DNA from: Paenibacillus glycanilyticus
GTDB lineage: Bacteria; Bacillota; Bacilli; Paenibacillales; Paenibacillaceae
DNA length: 64,000 bases
NCBI RefSeq assembly: GCF_023715145.1
Contig: NZ_JAMBNP010000002.1
Coordinates: 248,001 to 312,000, forward strand
Direction: 5' to 3'
This document shows positions 1-7,686 of this stretch, one piece after another. The stretch's first letter is position 1; the number at the start of each line of letters is the position of its first letter. The notes under the pieces are model-generated. The model made no database searches and was not told the origin of the DNA. It saw nothing but the letters and a program-made list of their open reading frames with translations. A program made the translations under genes and the position numbers.

Positions 1-27
1 CCGGTTCGTAACTATTCTTAAAAGGAA

Positions 28-58
28 AACCCGCCTATCGGAGGCGGGTTTTTATTTG
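28..58. terminator. Bidirectional rho-independent terminator
   Basis: An 8-bp inverted repeat AACCCGCC/GGCGGGTT with a 7-nt loop is followed by a T run on the plus strand. On the minus strand it is followed by TTTTCCTTTT. It can end an unseen plus-strand gene to the left and the minus-strand regulator gene whose stop codon lies just beside it. Confidence 0.8.
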
Positions 59-747
59 TCCGTTCGGATGAATTTGTGATCATGAATATCGAGCATTTCA
101 TAGGCTCTGCCAACCATATCCCTGTCCCGTTCGAACAGATGGGTTGCTTTATCGTAGATGCCGCTTGATTTGGCGACATGGTTTAGCTGCTCCACCATAA
201 ACTCGGAATTGCAAAGGACAATTACCTTCTTGCTGTAAGCGGTGAGCTCTTGCTGGAACTGAACCGCTCTCTCGGCAACCTCCGGAGAATAAACAACAGG
301 TTCTCCATCGGACGTTACCATGCCGCGATGATCAACGAGAACATCGAGCTCTTCCTTGCCGTAAGCCGAGCAGATGCCAAGGACGATGGAAGACATGTAT
401 TCGACATCCTGCTTGCCCGATGCCAGGCCGTTCACCTGAAAGGACAGCAGCTTCTTGTCCGGATCCAGCGTGTACTGCACTCTATCTTTGAACGGAATAA
501 TGAAATCTTTTGGCTGATAGGCCTGCTTGGGCGAGAACCTTTCACCCGAGAACAAGTAGGCAACGCTTATTTGCAGAGCGGCGGCGATTTTCTCGATATT
601 AATAATGCTGACATTCCGTTCTCCGCGTTCCACTCCGCTTATGTAGCTCCGGTCTAATCCCGCCCGGTAAGCCAAATGCTCCTGTGACATTCCGCTGCGG
701 GCCCGCAGTTCTTTGATTCTCTGTCCGAATTCGATGCGTATATCCAA
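52..747 (-). CDS. XRE-family regulator with STAS-like C-terminal domain
   Basis: Predicted cytoplasmic DNA-binding regulator of 231 residues. Residues 6-65 form a Cro/C1-type helix-turn-helix (FGQRIKELRARSGMSQ, then GLDRSYISGVERGERN). Residues about 75-225 look like a separate alpha/beta domain. Its strand/helix pattern, with VLVDHRGM, KVIVLCNSEF and ATHLFERDRDMV, recalls SpoIIAA/STAS-like folds; this is inference from pattern only. The start is TTG at 747-745, preceded by a GGGGGCTGA ribosome site. The gene is transcribed divergently from the hydrolase-like gene at 871, so it may control that gene and itself. The signal sensed is unknown. The HTH call is firm and the C-terminal call is tentative. 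Confidence 0.85.
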   Translation of the reverse strand: MDIRIEFGQRIKELRARSGMSQEHLAYRAGLDRSYISGVERGERNVSIINIEKIAAALQISVAYLFSGERFSPKQAYQPKDFIIPFKDRVQYTLDPDKKLLSFQVNGLASGKQDVEYMSSIVLGICSAYGKEELDVLVDHRGMVTSDGEPVVYSPEVAERAVQFQQELTAYSKKVIVLCNSEFMVEQLNHVAKSSGIYDKATHLFERDRDMVGRAYEMLDIHDHKFIRTDK

Positions 748-870
748 TTATGTCAGCCCCCGGAATCTAGTATTCTACTTTGAGATTATCTGCAATGTGA
801 CTTAAAGTCAACAGACGTATCCATCTAATAGGTATATGATAGATGAAGCTCATTTGCATAGGAGGATTCT

Positions 871-1767
871 ATGCCATTCATCCAAGTACGGGATATTCCG
901 GTCAACTATCATATGTATAATGCAGAATCCGCTACGGAAACCGTTGTATTTATACATGGTCTCGGGCTCAACCAGGAAGTCTGGGAGTCCATTCTCCCTT
1001 ACGTCAGCGAGAATTATCGCGTTGTCGTCTTCGATCTGCGGGGGCATGGCCTTACCGGCCGGGGCGACGCTCTAGTCAGCTGGGCGTTATTTACCCAAGA
1101 TCTGCATGAGCTCCTGACACAGCTGGAGCTGGGACCAGTCCATTTGCTCGGTCATGGTTTTGGGGCAACGTTAGCCGTGAAGTTCAGCTTCCAATATGCC
1201 GAGCTGGTAAAAAGCCTTATCCTGGTTTCAACTCCCGCCTTTTTGCCAAGAAAGACGGTAGAGTCCATCGTCTACAGCCGCAAGCAATTGACGACCAAAG
1301 GCTCCATGCTGGCTCTTGCGGAAAGCTTGGCGAATGGGGTATTCAAGCTGACGGCAGACAGCCCTGACTATCGTAAAATTGTATCCGCTTATATGGCAGT
1401 CTCGCCGGCGATGTATTTCGAAGCGCTTGAATTATACGGGGATGCTCCGGTTAACGAGGATTTTGCGCAGTTAGCCCATCCAACGCTGGTTTTGGTAGGT
1501 GCGGAGGATTCGATTACCCTGACTTCCAATGCCTTATCCTCCCAGCTTCTGATGCATTCGTCCTTAATAGTCGTTCCGGATGCTACCAATACGTTATTTA
1601 TTGATCAGCCTCAATATACGTTTGAACGGATTCATGAGTTTATGACGGATCCGTCCGCGGTGACGACGGACTATGCGTCCTTCGAATGTCACGTTGCGAA
1701 ATATGTGATGCAGTATTTCAATGAAGCTTTTGAACAAGTGCTGAACAAAAAGGCGATACAGGCCTAA
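871..1767 (+). CDS. Alpha/beta-hydrolase-fold protein, catalytic Ser and His replaced
   Basis: Alpha/beta hydrolase fold of 298 residues with no signal peptide. The N-terminal strands, the oxyanion-region motif HGLGLNQEVW (residues 29-38) and FDLRGHG are typical of the family. The nucleophile elbow reads GHGFG, so residue 96 is Gly (GGT at 1156) instead of the usual Ser. The acid position fits D213 (GAEDS). The expected C-terminal His lies where PDATNTLFIDQP has N240. With two of three triad residues absent, classical esterase or lyase activity is unlikely; a ligand-sensing or scaffold role is possible. An AGGAGG site at 860-865 fixes the ATG start. It is divergent from the XRE gene, a possible partner. 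Confidence 0.85.
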   Translation: MPFIQVRDIPVNYHMYNAESATETVVFIHGLGLNQEVWESILPYVSENYRVVVFDLRGHGLTGRGDALVSWALFTQDLHELLTQLELGPVHLLGHGFGATLAVKFSFQYAELVKSLILVSTPAFLPRKTVESIVYSRKQLTTKGSMLALAESLANGVFKLTADSPDYRKIVSAYMAVSPAMYFEALELYGDAPVNEDFAQLAHPTLVLVGAEDSITLTSNALSSQLLMHSSLIVVPDATNTLFIDQPQYTFERIHEFMTDPSAVTTDYASFECHVAKYVMQYFNEAFEQVLNKKAIQA

Positions 1768-1786
1768 GTCTGTACCGCCTTTTTTG
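1747..1786 (+). terminator. Rho-independent terminator overlapping the stop codon
   Basis: AAAGGCG and TACAG on the left pair with CTGTA and CGCCTTT on the right, followed by a T run. The hairpin begins inside the last codons of the hydrolase-like gene, and the TAA lies in its loop. Confidence 0.75.
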
Positions 1787-1844
1787 TTTGATGATTCTCA
1801 GCTTTGACTCAAGTACGGTAAGAATGGTTAGATCAATACTCTCC

Positions 1845-1874
1845 TTACAAGTCAATAACGAAATTCATTATAAT
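1845..1874 (+). promoter_or_regulatory. Sigma-A promoter for nucleotidyltransferase gene
   Basis: TTACAA (1845-1850) is separated by 18 nt from a perfect TATAAT (1869-1874). The predicted transcript would start near 1881, which favours the ATG at 1908 over the more upstream starts. Confidence 0.7.
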
Positions 1875-1907
1875 TGAACTTAATTGATCATGGGAATGGT
1901 GAGGATT

Positions 1908-2750
1908 ATGAACGTACAAAGGACAATTTCCAATATTGTTGACCATTTAAAGCAAGTTAAAGGCGTAACCGCAATCGTGCTTGGCGGTTCAAGAGCCAGA
2001 GGAACTGAAACTCCCGGCTCCGATATCGACATTGGTATCTATTATGATTCCGAAACAGGGCTGGACATTCCCGGGCTTGCTCAGGCTGCTTCTCTCATGG
2101 ATGACGAGCACAGGAGAAATATAGTGACGGAATTAGGCGGCTGGGGACCATGGATCAATGGCGGGGGCTGGCTGAATGTCAATCAAACTCCCGTTGATTT
2201 TTTATATCGCGATCAGAAGAAGGTGTCACAAGTCATTGAACAATGTATCGCGGGAGATGTGACAATCGACTATCAAACGGGGCATCCCCATGGAGTTGCG
2301 AACGCCATCTATATGGCTGAGGTTGCGTTATGCCAAGTATTATGGGATCCCGCGGAGGTTATCGGCAAGCTGAAAAGCAGAACCTCTCCTTATCCGCCTG
2401 CTTTTAAAAAGGCTGTAATTGAAAAATTTTTTTGGGAGGCCGGCTTCTCTCTCGATAATGGAAAAAAGGGCATTTACAAGAATGATTTATCTTATATGGC
2501 TGGTTGCTGCTTCCGGTCAGTATCTTGCCTTAATCAGGTCTTGTTTGCTATTAATGAAACTTACTTGATGAACGAAAAAGGGGCAGCCGCGATAGCCGAT
2601 TCCTTTCCTATCGTGCCACGCCATTACTCCAGGAGAGTAAATGAAATCTTTACCTTAATTACAGAAAATCGTGATGGTTTAAATAATGCTTTTAACAGAA
2701 TGAGCGAACTTATTCAGGAAACAGAAGACCTAATAAAACCTAATTCATAA
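1908..2750 (+). CDS. Nucleotidyltransferase-domain protein (aminoglycoside adenylyltransferase-like)
   Basis: Predicted cytoplasmic nucleotidyltransferase of the MNT/polymerase-beta superfamily. The N-terminal signature GGSRARG is followed by SDIDIGIYY, the G-S-x(n)-D-x-D arrangement that binds the metal and NTP; a further Asp occurs in TPVDFLY. The rest is helical, as in kanamycin-type nucleotidyltransferases. The substrate cannot be read from sequence; aminoglycoside modification is only one possibility. The frame is open from TTG 1884 (288 residues), but ATG 1908 follows GGTGAGG and fits the promoter at 1845-1874, giving about 281 residues. It stands alone, with its own promoter. Confidence 0.8.
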   Translation: MNVQRTISNIVDHLKQVKGVTAIVLGGSRARGTETPGSDIDIGIYYDSETGLDIPGLAQAASLMDDEHRRNIVTELGGWGPWINGGGWLNVNQTPVDFLYRDQKKVSQVIEQCIAGDVTIDYQTGHPHGVANAIYMAEVALCQVLWDPAEVIGKLKSRTSPYPPAFKKAVIEKFFWEAGFSLDNGKKGIYKNDLSYMAGCCFRSVSCLNQVLFAINETYLMNEKGAAAIADSFPIVPRHYSRRVNEIFTLITENRDGLNNAFNRMSELIQETEDLIKPNS

Positions 2751-2765
2751 CCGTGGGTGGATGAT

Positions 2766-2924
2766 ATGATCGAAATTTATAATTTGAAAGACAGACCATG
2801 TACAGAGCTGTAAGGCTACTATGAGAAGCATGGCTGGACATACCTGTCGAATGGATATTTGTTCAACGGGCAGGAAACGAAGGTTTATGCGGCTGCAGCG
2901 TGCAATCAGGAATTAAAAAAGTAA
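2766..2924 (+). pseudogene. GNAT acetyltransferase remnant with internal deletion
   Basis: An ATG at 2766 opens 15 codons (MIEIYNLKDRPCTEL), which resemble the N-terminus of small GNAT acetyltransferases. They meet an in-frame TAA at 2811-2813. The same frame then continues with GYYEKHGWTYLSNGYLFNG and QETKVYAAA, the acetyl-CoA-fold C-terminal strand-helix-strand typical of GNAT proteins, ending at TAA 2922-2924. The central portion, probably around 100 residues, is missing. This is most simply an internal deletion that joined the two ends. No intact copy is present in the window. Confidence 0.65.
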
Positions 2925-2984
2925 GTAATTGACAATGGAGGTCTTCCTGTTGTAAAAATGTAGTAATACAATTTTATACCAACA

Positions 2985-3262
2985 TGCAATGATGAAGAGA
3001 GTACGCATAACGAATACTCCAGAGAGCTGATGGATGGTGCGAATCAGTGTAGGGATTATGCCGAAGTGGGCTTCTGAGCATCCAAACCGAAACCTGATGG
3101 AGTAGGCTTTGGCGAAAGTCTCGTCGTTACAAGAGACGCGTATTCCAGCATCCAGCATGCGTCGATACGTAATAGTGAGTCCGATCGGGGTAAGATCGGG
3201 CTAATGAAGGTGGTACCACGGGGTTTCTCGTCCTTTTCCAAGGATGAGAGCCCCTTTTTTAT
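2985..3262 (+). promoter_or_regulatory. T-box leader (tryptophan-specific) with antiterminator/terminator
   Basis: A transcription-attenuating tRNA sensor. Stem I starts near GATGAAGAGAGTA and carries AGAGAGC and the distal loop GGATGGTGCGA, closed by CTGAT/ATCAG. The specifier loop GAAG-TGG-GCTTCTGAG puts UGG (Trp) at 3067-3069, matching the downstream trpS. The T-box core AATGAAGGTGGTACCACGG lies at 3203-3221. The terminator stem runs from GGGG at 3220 to CCCC at 3253 and ends in TTTTTT. Uncharged tRNA-Trp should favour the antiterminator. A TTGACA at 2929-2934 is a possible -35, but its -10 is unclear. Confidence 0.95.
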
Positions 3263-3293
3263 TTCATTCCAAACGCCTTAGGAGGGATCAAGT

Positions 3294-4289
3294 ATGAGCA
3301 TTGTATTAACGGGCATCAAGCCAACGGGCAGAGTCCACGTCGGGAATTACATGGCCGCGATCAAGCCAGCCTTGCAAATCGCGCAAAACCGGGAATGTAC
3401 AGCCTTGTATTTTATCGCGGATTACCACGGATTAACGTTTATTCAGGACCGCGAAGAGTTTAACGAGCTGTCCTACGGGATTGCGGCGACATGGCTGGCT
3501 TTAGGACTTGATCCGGAGCGGGTTGTGTTTTATAGGCAATCGGATGTACCGGAGATTTTCGAGCTGAGCTGGATTTTGTCCTGTCTGGCACCTAAAGGCC
3601 TGATGAATCGCGCGCATGCTTATAAGGCGGTCGTCGATAAAAACGAGCAGCTGGGGCTCGATACCGATACGGGTGTTAATATGGGCTTGTTTACGTATCC
3701 AATCCTGATGGCGGCAGATATTTTGCTGTTCCAGACGGATCAAGTCCCGGTCGGCAAGGATCAGATTCAGCATGTCGAGATCGCTAGGGATCTGGCGGAG
3801 GCTTTTAATCGAAACTACGGCGAGACCTTTAAGCTGCCTGACTATATCGTGGATGATCAGACGGCGGTTATTCCCGGTCTAGACGGCCGAAAAATGAGCA
3901 AAAGCTACAACAATACGATTCCGCTCTTCGAGTCGGCCGAGAGCTTGAAGAAGCTGATTAGCAGAATCAAGACAGACTCTACTCCGCCGCACGAGCCTAA
4001 AGATCCGGATTCTTCGAATATTTTTCTGCTTTATAAAGAATTTGCGACGGCAGAACAGATAGAGGCATTGAGAGAAAGATATTACGGCGGCATCAGCTGG
4101 GGAGAAGCGAAGCAGGAGCTGTATCAAGCGATGAATGCTTTTCTGGAGGAACCGCGGAACAAATACCATCATTATATGGCATCGCGGGATGAACTGGACG
4201 AGATTCTGAAGGAAGGCGCGAAAAAAGCAAGAGCGATGGCGCAGCCTTTGCTGGAGCAGGTGAAGCGCAGGATAGGAAGGTATAGGTAA
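3294..4289 (+). CDS. trpS: Tryptophan--tRNA ligase
   Basis: Class Ic aminoacyl-tRNA synthetase, 331 residues, charging tRNA-Trp with tryptophan using ATP. The HIGH-like motif is PTGRVHVGNY (residues 10-19). The KMSKS loop is GLDGRKMSKSYNN, and AADILLFQTDQVPVGKDQIQH is the conserved tryptophanyl-adenylate pocket region. An AGGAGG site at 3279-3285 sets the ATG. The T-box leader upstream reads UGG, so expression should rise when charged tRNA-Trp falls. From memory, the sequence differs clearly from the main Bacillus subtilis/E. coli TrpS type (for example in the GLDGRKMSKS context). It may therefore be a second, auxiliary enzyme; whether another trpS exists lies outside the window. Confidence 0.95.
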   Translation: MSIVLTGIKPTGRVHVGNYMAAIKPALQIAQNRECTALYFIADYHGLTFIQDREEFNELSYGIAATWLALGLDPERVVFYRQSDVPEIFELSWILSCLAPKGLMNRAHAYKAVVDKNEQLGLDTDTGVNMGLFTYPILMAADILLFQTDQVPVGKDQIQHVEIARDLAEAFNRNYGETFKLPDYIVDDQTAVIPGLDGRKMSKSYNNTIPLFESAESLKKLISRIKTDSTPPHEPKDPDSSNIFLLYKEFATAEQIEALRERYYGGISWGEAKQELYQAMNAFLEEPRNKYHHYMASRDELDEILKEGAKKARAMAQPLLEQVKRRIGRYR

Positions 4290-4294
4290 AGGCA

Positions 4295-4333
4295 GAAGAG
4301 CGCCAATGCAGCATTGGCGCTCTTCAAGTTTTT
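4295..4333. terminator. Bidirectional terminator between convergent genes
   Basis: A perfect 15-bp stem, GAAGAGCGCCAATGC against GCATTGGCGCTCTTC (4295-4309 and 4311-4325), followed by AAGTTTTTA. It separates trpS from the convergent minus-strand gene. Confidence 0.85.
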
Positions 4334-5189
4334 ATATTCTATTGTAGGACTTCAAAGTGATAAGGCTTTTGAGTGTTTTATAAGCCCGCCATTCTAATCT
4401 TGCAAGCTCGCTTGGCGGCTCCCATTGGATTTGCCATCCGCCGTCTTCCTCTTGCTGGGATTCCAGCACGTTCAAGTGTGCTTCAATGACTTCGTCCGAG
4501 AATATCCTCCTGCAATACGAATCGGAGACCGGGGCAAAATCCAGCGGAGTCAGCCCGTAGGATTGAGAAGGAGCTTCTAGGCAAAAGAACTTCGCTTGAT
4601 AAAGCTCCTCCGATAGTTTGGTATAAAGCTTGTTTACTTCATCGGTCTGAGGAAGACTTTCCAGCAGGCAAAATGCGGTTAGGATCGTATGGGAATCCTC
4701 GTAGCCGGATGAAGAAATATCGTTCAAGCAGACACCGACAGCCTGATCCAGCCATGCATGGTTAAGGCCCTGCCAATTCAACAGACCAACCAGCCCGGTA
4801 AGCCGGCTAAAGGAAGGCTGTTCCGAAGCGGGGAAATTCCAATGGGCTGCACGGGGATAATGACTGGAAGAGGTCATTATGGTTGGAATCCCCTGTTGCA
4901 AATCGGCATGCTGCGCCACATAGCTGCAAATAGCGGCAGCTAGTTCCTTATCCTTTATATCTGCTTCATAAAGCGTTCTCAGACCAAATTCGATAAAGAG
5001 AGGCTGGCTTTCCGGTGCCCGGACATCAGGCTCCAGGGCGTGACCAAATCCGCCGTCTTCATTCTGATAAGATTTCAGGGCATCCAATACCCGATCCGCA
5101 GAACCGTCAAGGAAGAATAATTCGAATATTCTCCTCTCCAGCAATCGGCCATTGTTCCAGATAAAAGTTGCAGCTTTCTCAAAGTTCAT
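4332..5189 (-). CDS. Terpenoid-cyclase/prenyltransferase toroid-fold protein, function unknown
   Basis: 285 residues with no signal peptide or membrane segment. Two QW-like repeats, ALKSYQNEDGGFG (residues about 38-50) and LESQQEEDGGW near residue 245, are typical of the alpha/alpha-toroid fold shared by squalene-hopene cyclases, protein prenyltransferases and complement C3. The cyclase DxDD motif is not evident, and the protein is less than half the length of squalene-hopene cyclases. It is unlikely to be a hopene synthase. A GGGAGG ribosome site 6 nt before ATG 5189 supports the start. It is a single gene, convergent with trpS, and its substrate cannot be inferred. Confidence 0.7.
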   Translation of the reverse strand: MNFEKAATFIWNNGRLLERRIFELFFLDGSADRVLDALKSYQNEDGGFGHALEPDVRAPESQPLFIEFGLRTLYEADIKDKELAAAICSYVAQHADLQQGIPTIMTSSSHYPRAAHWNFPASEQPSFSRLTGLVGLLNWQGLNHAWLDQAVGVCLNDISSSGYEDSHTILTAFCLLESLPQTDEVNKLYTKLSEELYQAKFFCLEAPSQSYGLTPLDFAPVSDSYCRRIFSDEVIEAHLNVLESQQEEDGGWQIQWEPPSELARLEWRAYKTLKSLITLKSYNRI

Positions 5190-5336
5190 AAGCTACCTCC
5201 CGGGAATGGTTGATTGTTACATTTTACCATAAATAAAACTATGAACAGGAATGAAAATGTATTTAGTTGAGAGAAGCCTCCTTTTATTTCGTTATATTAG
5301 GTGTAAGTGTGTTTGATAGATGAAGGAGGATCGTCA

Positions 5337-5894
5337 TTGCGAGTTAACGAGAACAATTTTATTCAACGGTTACAGCGAAAAAAAGAAGATGCATTAGAGT
5401 TCGTCATTGATACATACCTGCCTCTTATTAAAGGCGTTACCCATAAAGTACTTGCTCCGCTCGAGAACGACGGGATGATTGAAGAATGCATCAATGATAT
5501 CTTTATATCTGTCTGGAACAATGCAAGCAAGTTTACGGGCGGACCGGTTGACTTCAGGAAATGGATTTGCGCGGTAGCCAAGTTCAAATCTATCGATTAT
5601 TACAGAAAGGCCAGTAAGAAAGTAGAGGTAATCTCCCACACTGCTGCGGAGCTTCAATATGGGATATCAGCAGAGGATGAGCTCATGATTAGGGAAAACA
5701 AACGGGAGCTCGTCCATTTCATAAATTTATTAGAGCCTATTGATCGGAATATCTTTGTTATGAAATTTTTTCTGGGATTAAATACGGAGGAGATAGGCAG
5801 GGAGCTTGGCTTGACCCGCGCCTCGGTAGACAATCGTATTTATAGAGGGAAAAAACGGCTCTACAACAAAGTTAATCCTGGAGGTCATATATGA
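5337..5894 (+). CDS. ECF-type RNA polymerase sigma factor
   Basis: Sigma-70 family, extracytoplasmic-function type, 186 residues. Region 2 (residues about 20-85) has DTYLPLIKGVTHKVL, ECINDIFISVWNN and RKWICAVAKFKSIDYYRK. Region 4 (about 125-180) has LLEPIDRNIFVMKFFLGLN and the HTH EIGRELGLTRASVDNRIYRGKKRL. An AAGGAGGA site at 5323-5330 selects the TTG at 5337 rather than the upstream frame opening at 5307. It overlaps the next gene by 4 nt (ATGA). That gene encodes a membrane anti-sigma factor, so the pair should respond to an envelope signal. No convincing autoregulatory ECF promoter was found upstream. Confidence 0.92.
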   Translation: MRVNENNFIQRLQRKKEDALEFVIDTYLPLIKGVTHKVLAPLENDGMIEECINDIFISVWNNASKFTGGPVDFRKWICAVAKFKSIDYYRKASKKVEVISHTAAELQYGISAEDELMIRENKRELVHFINLLEPIDRNIFVMKFFLGLNTEEIGRELGLTRASVDNRIYRGKKRLYNKVNPGGHI

Positions 5895-7000
5895 TGAAGG
5901 ATGTCTATGAATTACTTAACGAAATGGATATAAATGAGAACGAGTTTGAAGAAATGGAAGTTAGCGAAATTGAAAGGGCAAAAGTTAAAAGGGCATTAAG
6001 GAATGCCATCACACCTCGGAAAAAACGTTGGACAAGAAATACAGCAGCGGCTGTTCTTGCTGCGGGTTTGTCGGTTATCATGCTGGGAATGACGTTCCCT
6101 GCTTATGCCAATAGCATTCCGGGGATAGATAATATTTTCAGATTGTTGGGTTCTGAAAGATCAGGGCTTTTTGATCATTACAAAACATATTCCAGCGAAA
6201 TGAATTTGGCGGAAAAGGAAAGCGGCATTACCATCACGATAAATGACGCATTGTTTGACGGTGAAACGGTGTTCTTAACGTATGCGTTGGAGAGTGATCA
6301 AGATTTGGGAGTTAATCCTACCCTGCATGGGTTATTAGATATAAAAGGCGCAAATGGTCTTGCAGGCAGCAATCAACTAACGAGAGTTGGTCATAACAAA
6401 TACGTTGGTCTAGTGACGGGAACGGGTTTTGGCGGTGAAGTGGACAGTAAGACAGCCAATGTGAAGTGGAGCATTGACAGTATCGTGAACCAGGATGGCA
6501 AGGCAGCCATAACAGGAGATTGGCATTTTGCACTAAAGTTAATGGCAACTGAAAGTATGACTCAACAGATCAATCGTAGTACCGAACATAATGGAGTAAC
6601 CGTTCAAGTAGATAAACTGTCGGTCACACCGATGTCTTTTATTCTTTATTTTAATCAGGCGGTTGACCAGAAGTTGAGAGAACAGTGGGAAGCTGTAGAC
6701 GTGGGGATTAAAGTAAAAGACAATTTAGGTCATAGGTATACCGGCCAAGGCAATGGAGGGGCAGGGGATAAAGAAGGCTATAACATGAACTGGAGTAAAA
6801 CATTCGAGGCATTGGATCCTAATGCCTCTCAGCTTATTATTACGCCGCTGCTTTCGTTATACGATTACACATCCGAAAATCATGGATCCATGGAGATGAC
6901 AAGAGACGGTTCCGTAGAGGAAGCCTCTAAAGAGCGGGTAAAAGCAAAAAGCAGGCAGGAATATGTGCTGGAGGACATCGTTATTGATTTGAGAAAATGA
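5891..7000 (+). CDS. Membrane-anchored anti-sigma factor, DUF4179 family
   Basis: 369 residues. The N-terminal cytoplasmic segment (residues 1-45) is charged and ends in RKKRW. One membrane helix follows (NTAAAVLAAGLSVIMLGMTF, about 49-70). The extracellular part begins with the DUF4179 signature ITINDALFDGETVFLTYALE (about 115-135) and continues as a beta-rich domain. Genes of this type follow ECF sigma genes and restrain them at the membrane. The 4-nt overlap with the sigma gene implies translational coupling. The signal and the release mechanism, probably proteolytic, are not visible. Confidence 0.88.
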   Translation: MMKDVYELLNEMDINENEFEEMEVSEIERAKVKRALRNAITPRKKRWTRNTAAAVLAAGLSVIMLGMTFPAYANSIPGIDNIFRLLGSERSGLFDHYKTYSSEMNLAEKESGITITINDALFDGETVFLTYALESDQDLGVNPTLHGLLDIKGANGLAGSNQLTRVGHNKYVGLVTGTGFGGEVDSKTANVKWSIDSIVNQDGKAAITGDWHFALKLMATESMTQQINRSTEHNGVTVQVDKLSVTPMSFILYFNQAVDQKLREQWEAVDVGIKVKDNLGHRYTGQGNGGAGDKEGYNMNWSKTFEALDPNASQLIITPLLSLYDYTSENHGSMEMTRDGSVEEASKERVKAKSRQEYVLEDIVIDLRK

Positions 7001-7017
7001 GAAGGGACGGATATGCA

Positions 7018-7048
7018 GAAAACCACTTCAAATTAAGAAGTGGTTTTT
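7018..7048 (+). terminator. Rho-independent terminator after the sigma/anti-sigma operon
   Basis: AAAACCACTTC pairs with GAAGTGGTTTTT across a 7-nt loop, immediately downstream of the anti-sigma gene. The A/T-rich arms make it usable on both strands, where it would also end the minus-strand ydeI gene. Confidence 0.8.
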
Positions 7049-7071
7049 GCAGCTTGGCGGAATTACGCGGA

Positions 7072-7665
7072 CTAATCGTTTAATCCTTTGCCGTCGAGAA
7101 TAGCCTGATAGTATTTTTCGATTCGCGCCTCGCGCGTTTTGGACTGTTTGGCAGCGGAGAAATGAAGCAGGTAAGCTCTTTGCCGGCCTGGCGTCAAAGC
7201 TTCGAACGCGATTTTAAAGGCAGGATTGTCATCGAATTTCGCTTGAAGCTCTTCCACAACGATATACTCGTCGTTCTTTTTATAGACAATCTCCTGACCG
7301 GATCGTTCAACCTCTACAGCCTCGCGAATATACGCCTTCAGGATGTCTTCCATTTCGATAATTTGTTCCACATTCGTGAAACGGATTTGACGCGCTGCCT
7401 GCACATTCTCTGTCTGCTGGATAAGAATGCCGTTTGGATCCTTTAACAATGCGCCTTTTTGGAACAGGATCGCGCAGTAATCTTTAAAGCCATGGATGAT
7501 AAGGATGTTCTTGTCCTCGAACGTGTAGCAAGGATGCATCCACTTGAAATCCTCGGTCAGGTCACAAGCAAGGACGATTTCTCTTAACTTGATATATTCT
7601 TCTTTCCATTTCTTAGCCTTGTTTAGGAAACCATCGACTTTACGGTTTAAAGTACGGTTTGTCAT
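7072..7665 (-). CDS. ydeI: YdeI/OmdA-family protein with DUF1801 domain
   Basis: 197 residues, cytoplasmic. Residues about 15-110 form the DUF1801 fold (WKEEYIKLREIVLACDL, MHPCYTFEDKNILIIHGFKDYCAILF). The C-terminal third has the YdeI/OmdA signature DNPAFKIAFEALTPGRQRAY, then HFSAAKQSKTREARIEK. These proteins are annotated as bacteriocin-protection or OmpD-associated, but their biochemical role is unsettled. The start is ATG 7665 with AAAGGTG upstream. It follows the PPOX flavoprotein gene by 21 nt on the same strand, so the two are probably co-transcribed. Confidence 0.85.
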   Translation of the reverse strand: MTNRTLNRKVDGFLNKAKKWKEEYIKLREIVLACDLTEDFKWMHPCYTFEDKNILIIHGFKDYCAILFQKGALLKDPNGILIQQTENVQAARQIRFTNVEQIIEMEDILKAYIREAVEVERSGQEIVYKKNDEYIVVEELQAKFDDNPAFKIAFEALTPGRQRAYLLHFSAAKQSKTREARIEKYYQAILDGKGLND

Positions 7666-7686
7666 TCATGAACACCTTTCCTATCG

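Noticed and set aside
2929..2957. TTGACA as the -35 of the trpS leader promoter
   Set aside because: The -35 is perfect, but no acceptable -10 lies 16-18 nt downstream, and TACAAT at 2967 has no matching -35. The promoter position is left open.
5250..5300. ECF autoregulatory promoter before the sigma gene
   Set aside because: A GAAC- or TGAAA-type -35 and a CGT-type -10 could not be found at usable spacing. Sigma-A hexamers there also have poor spacing.
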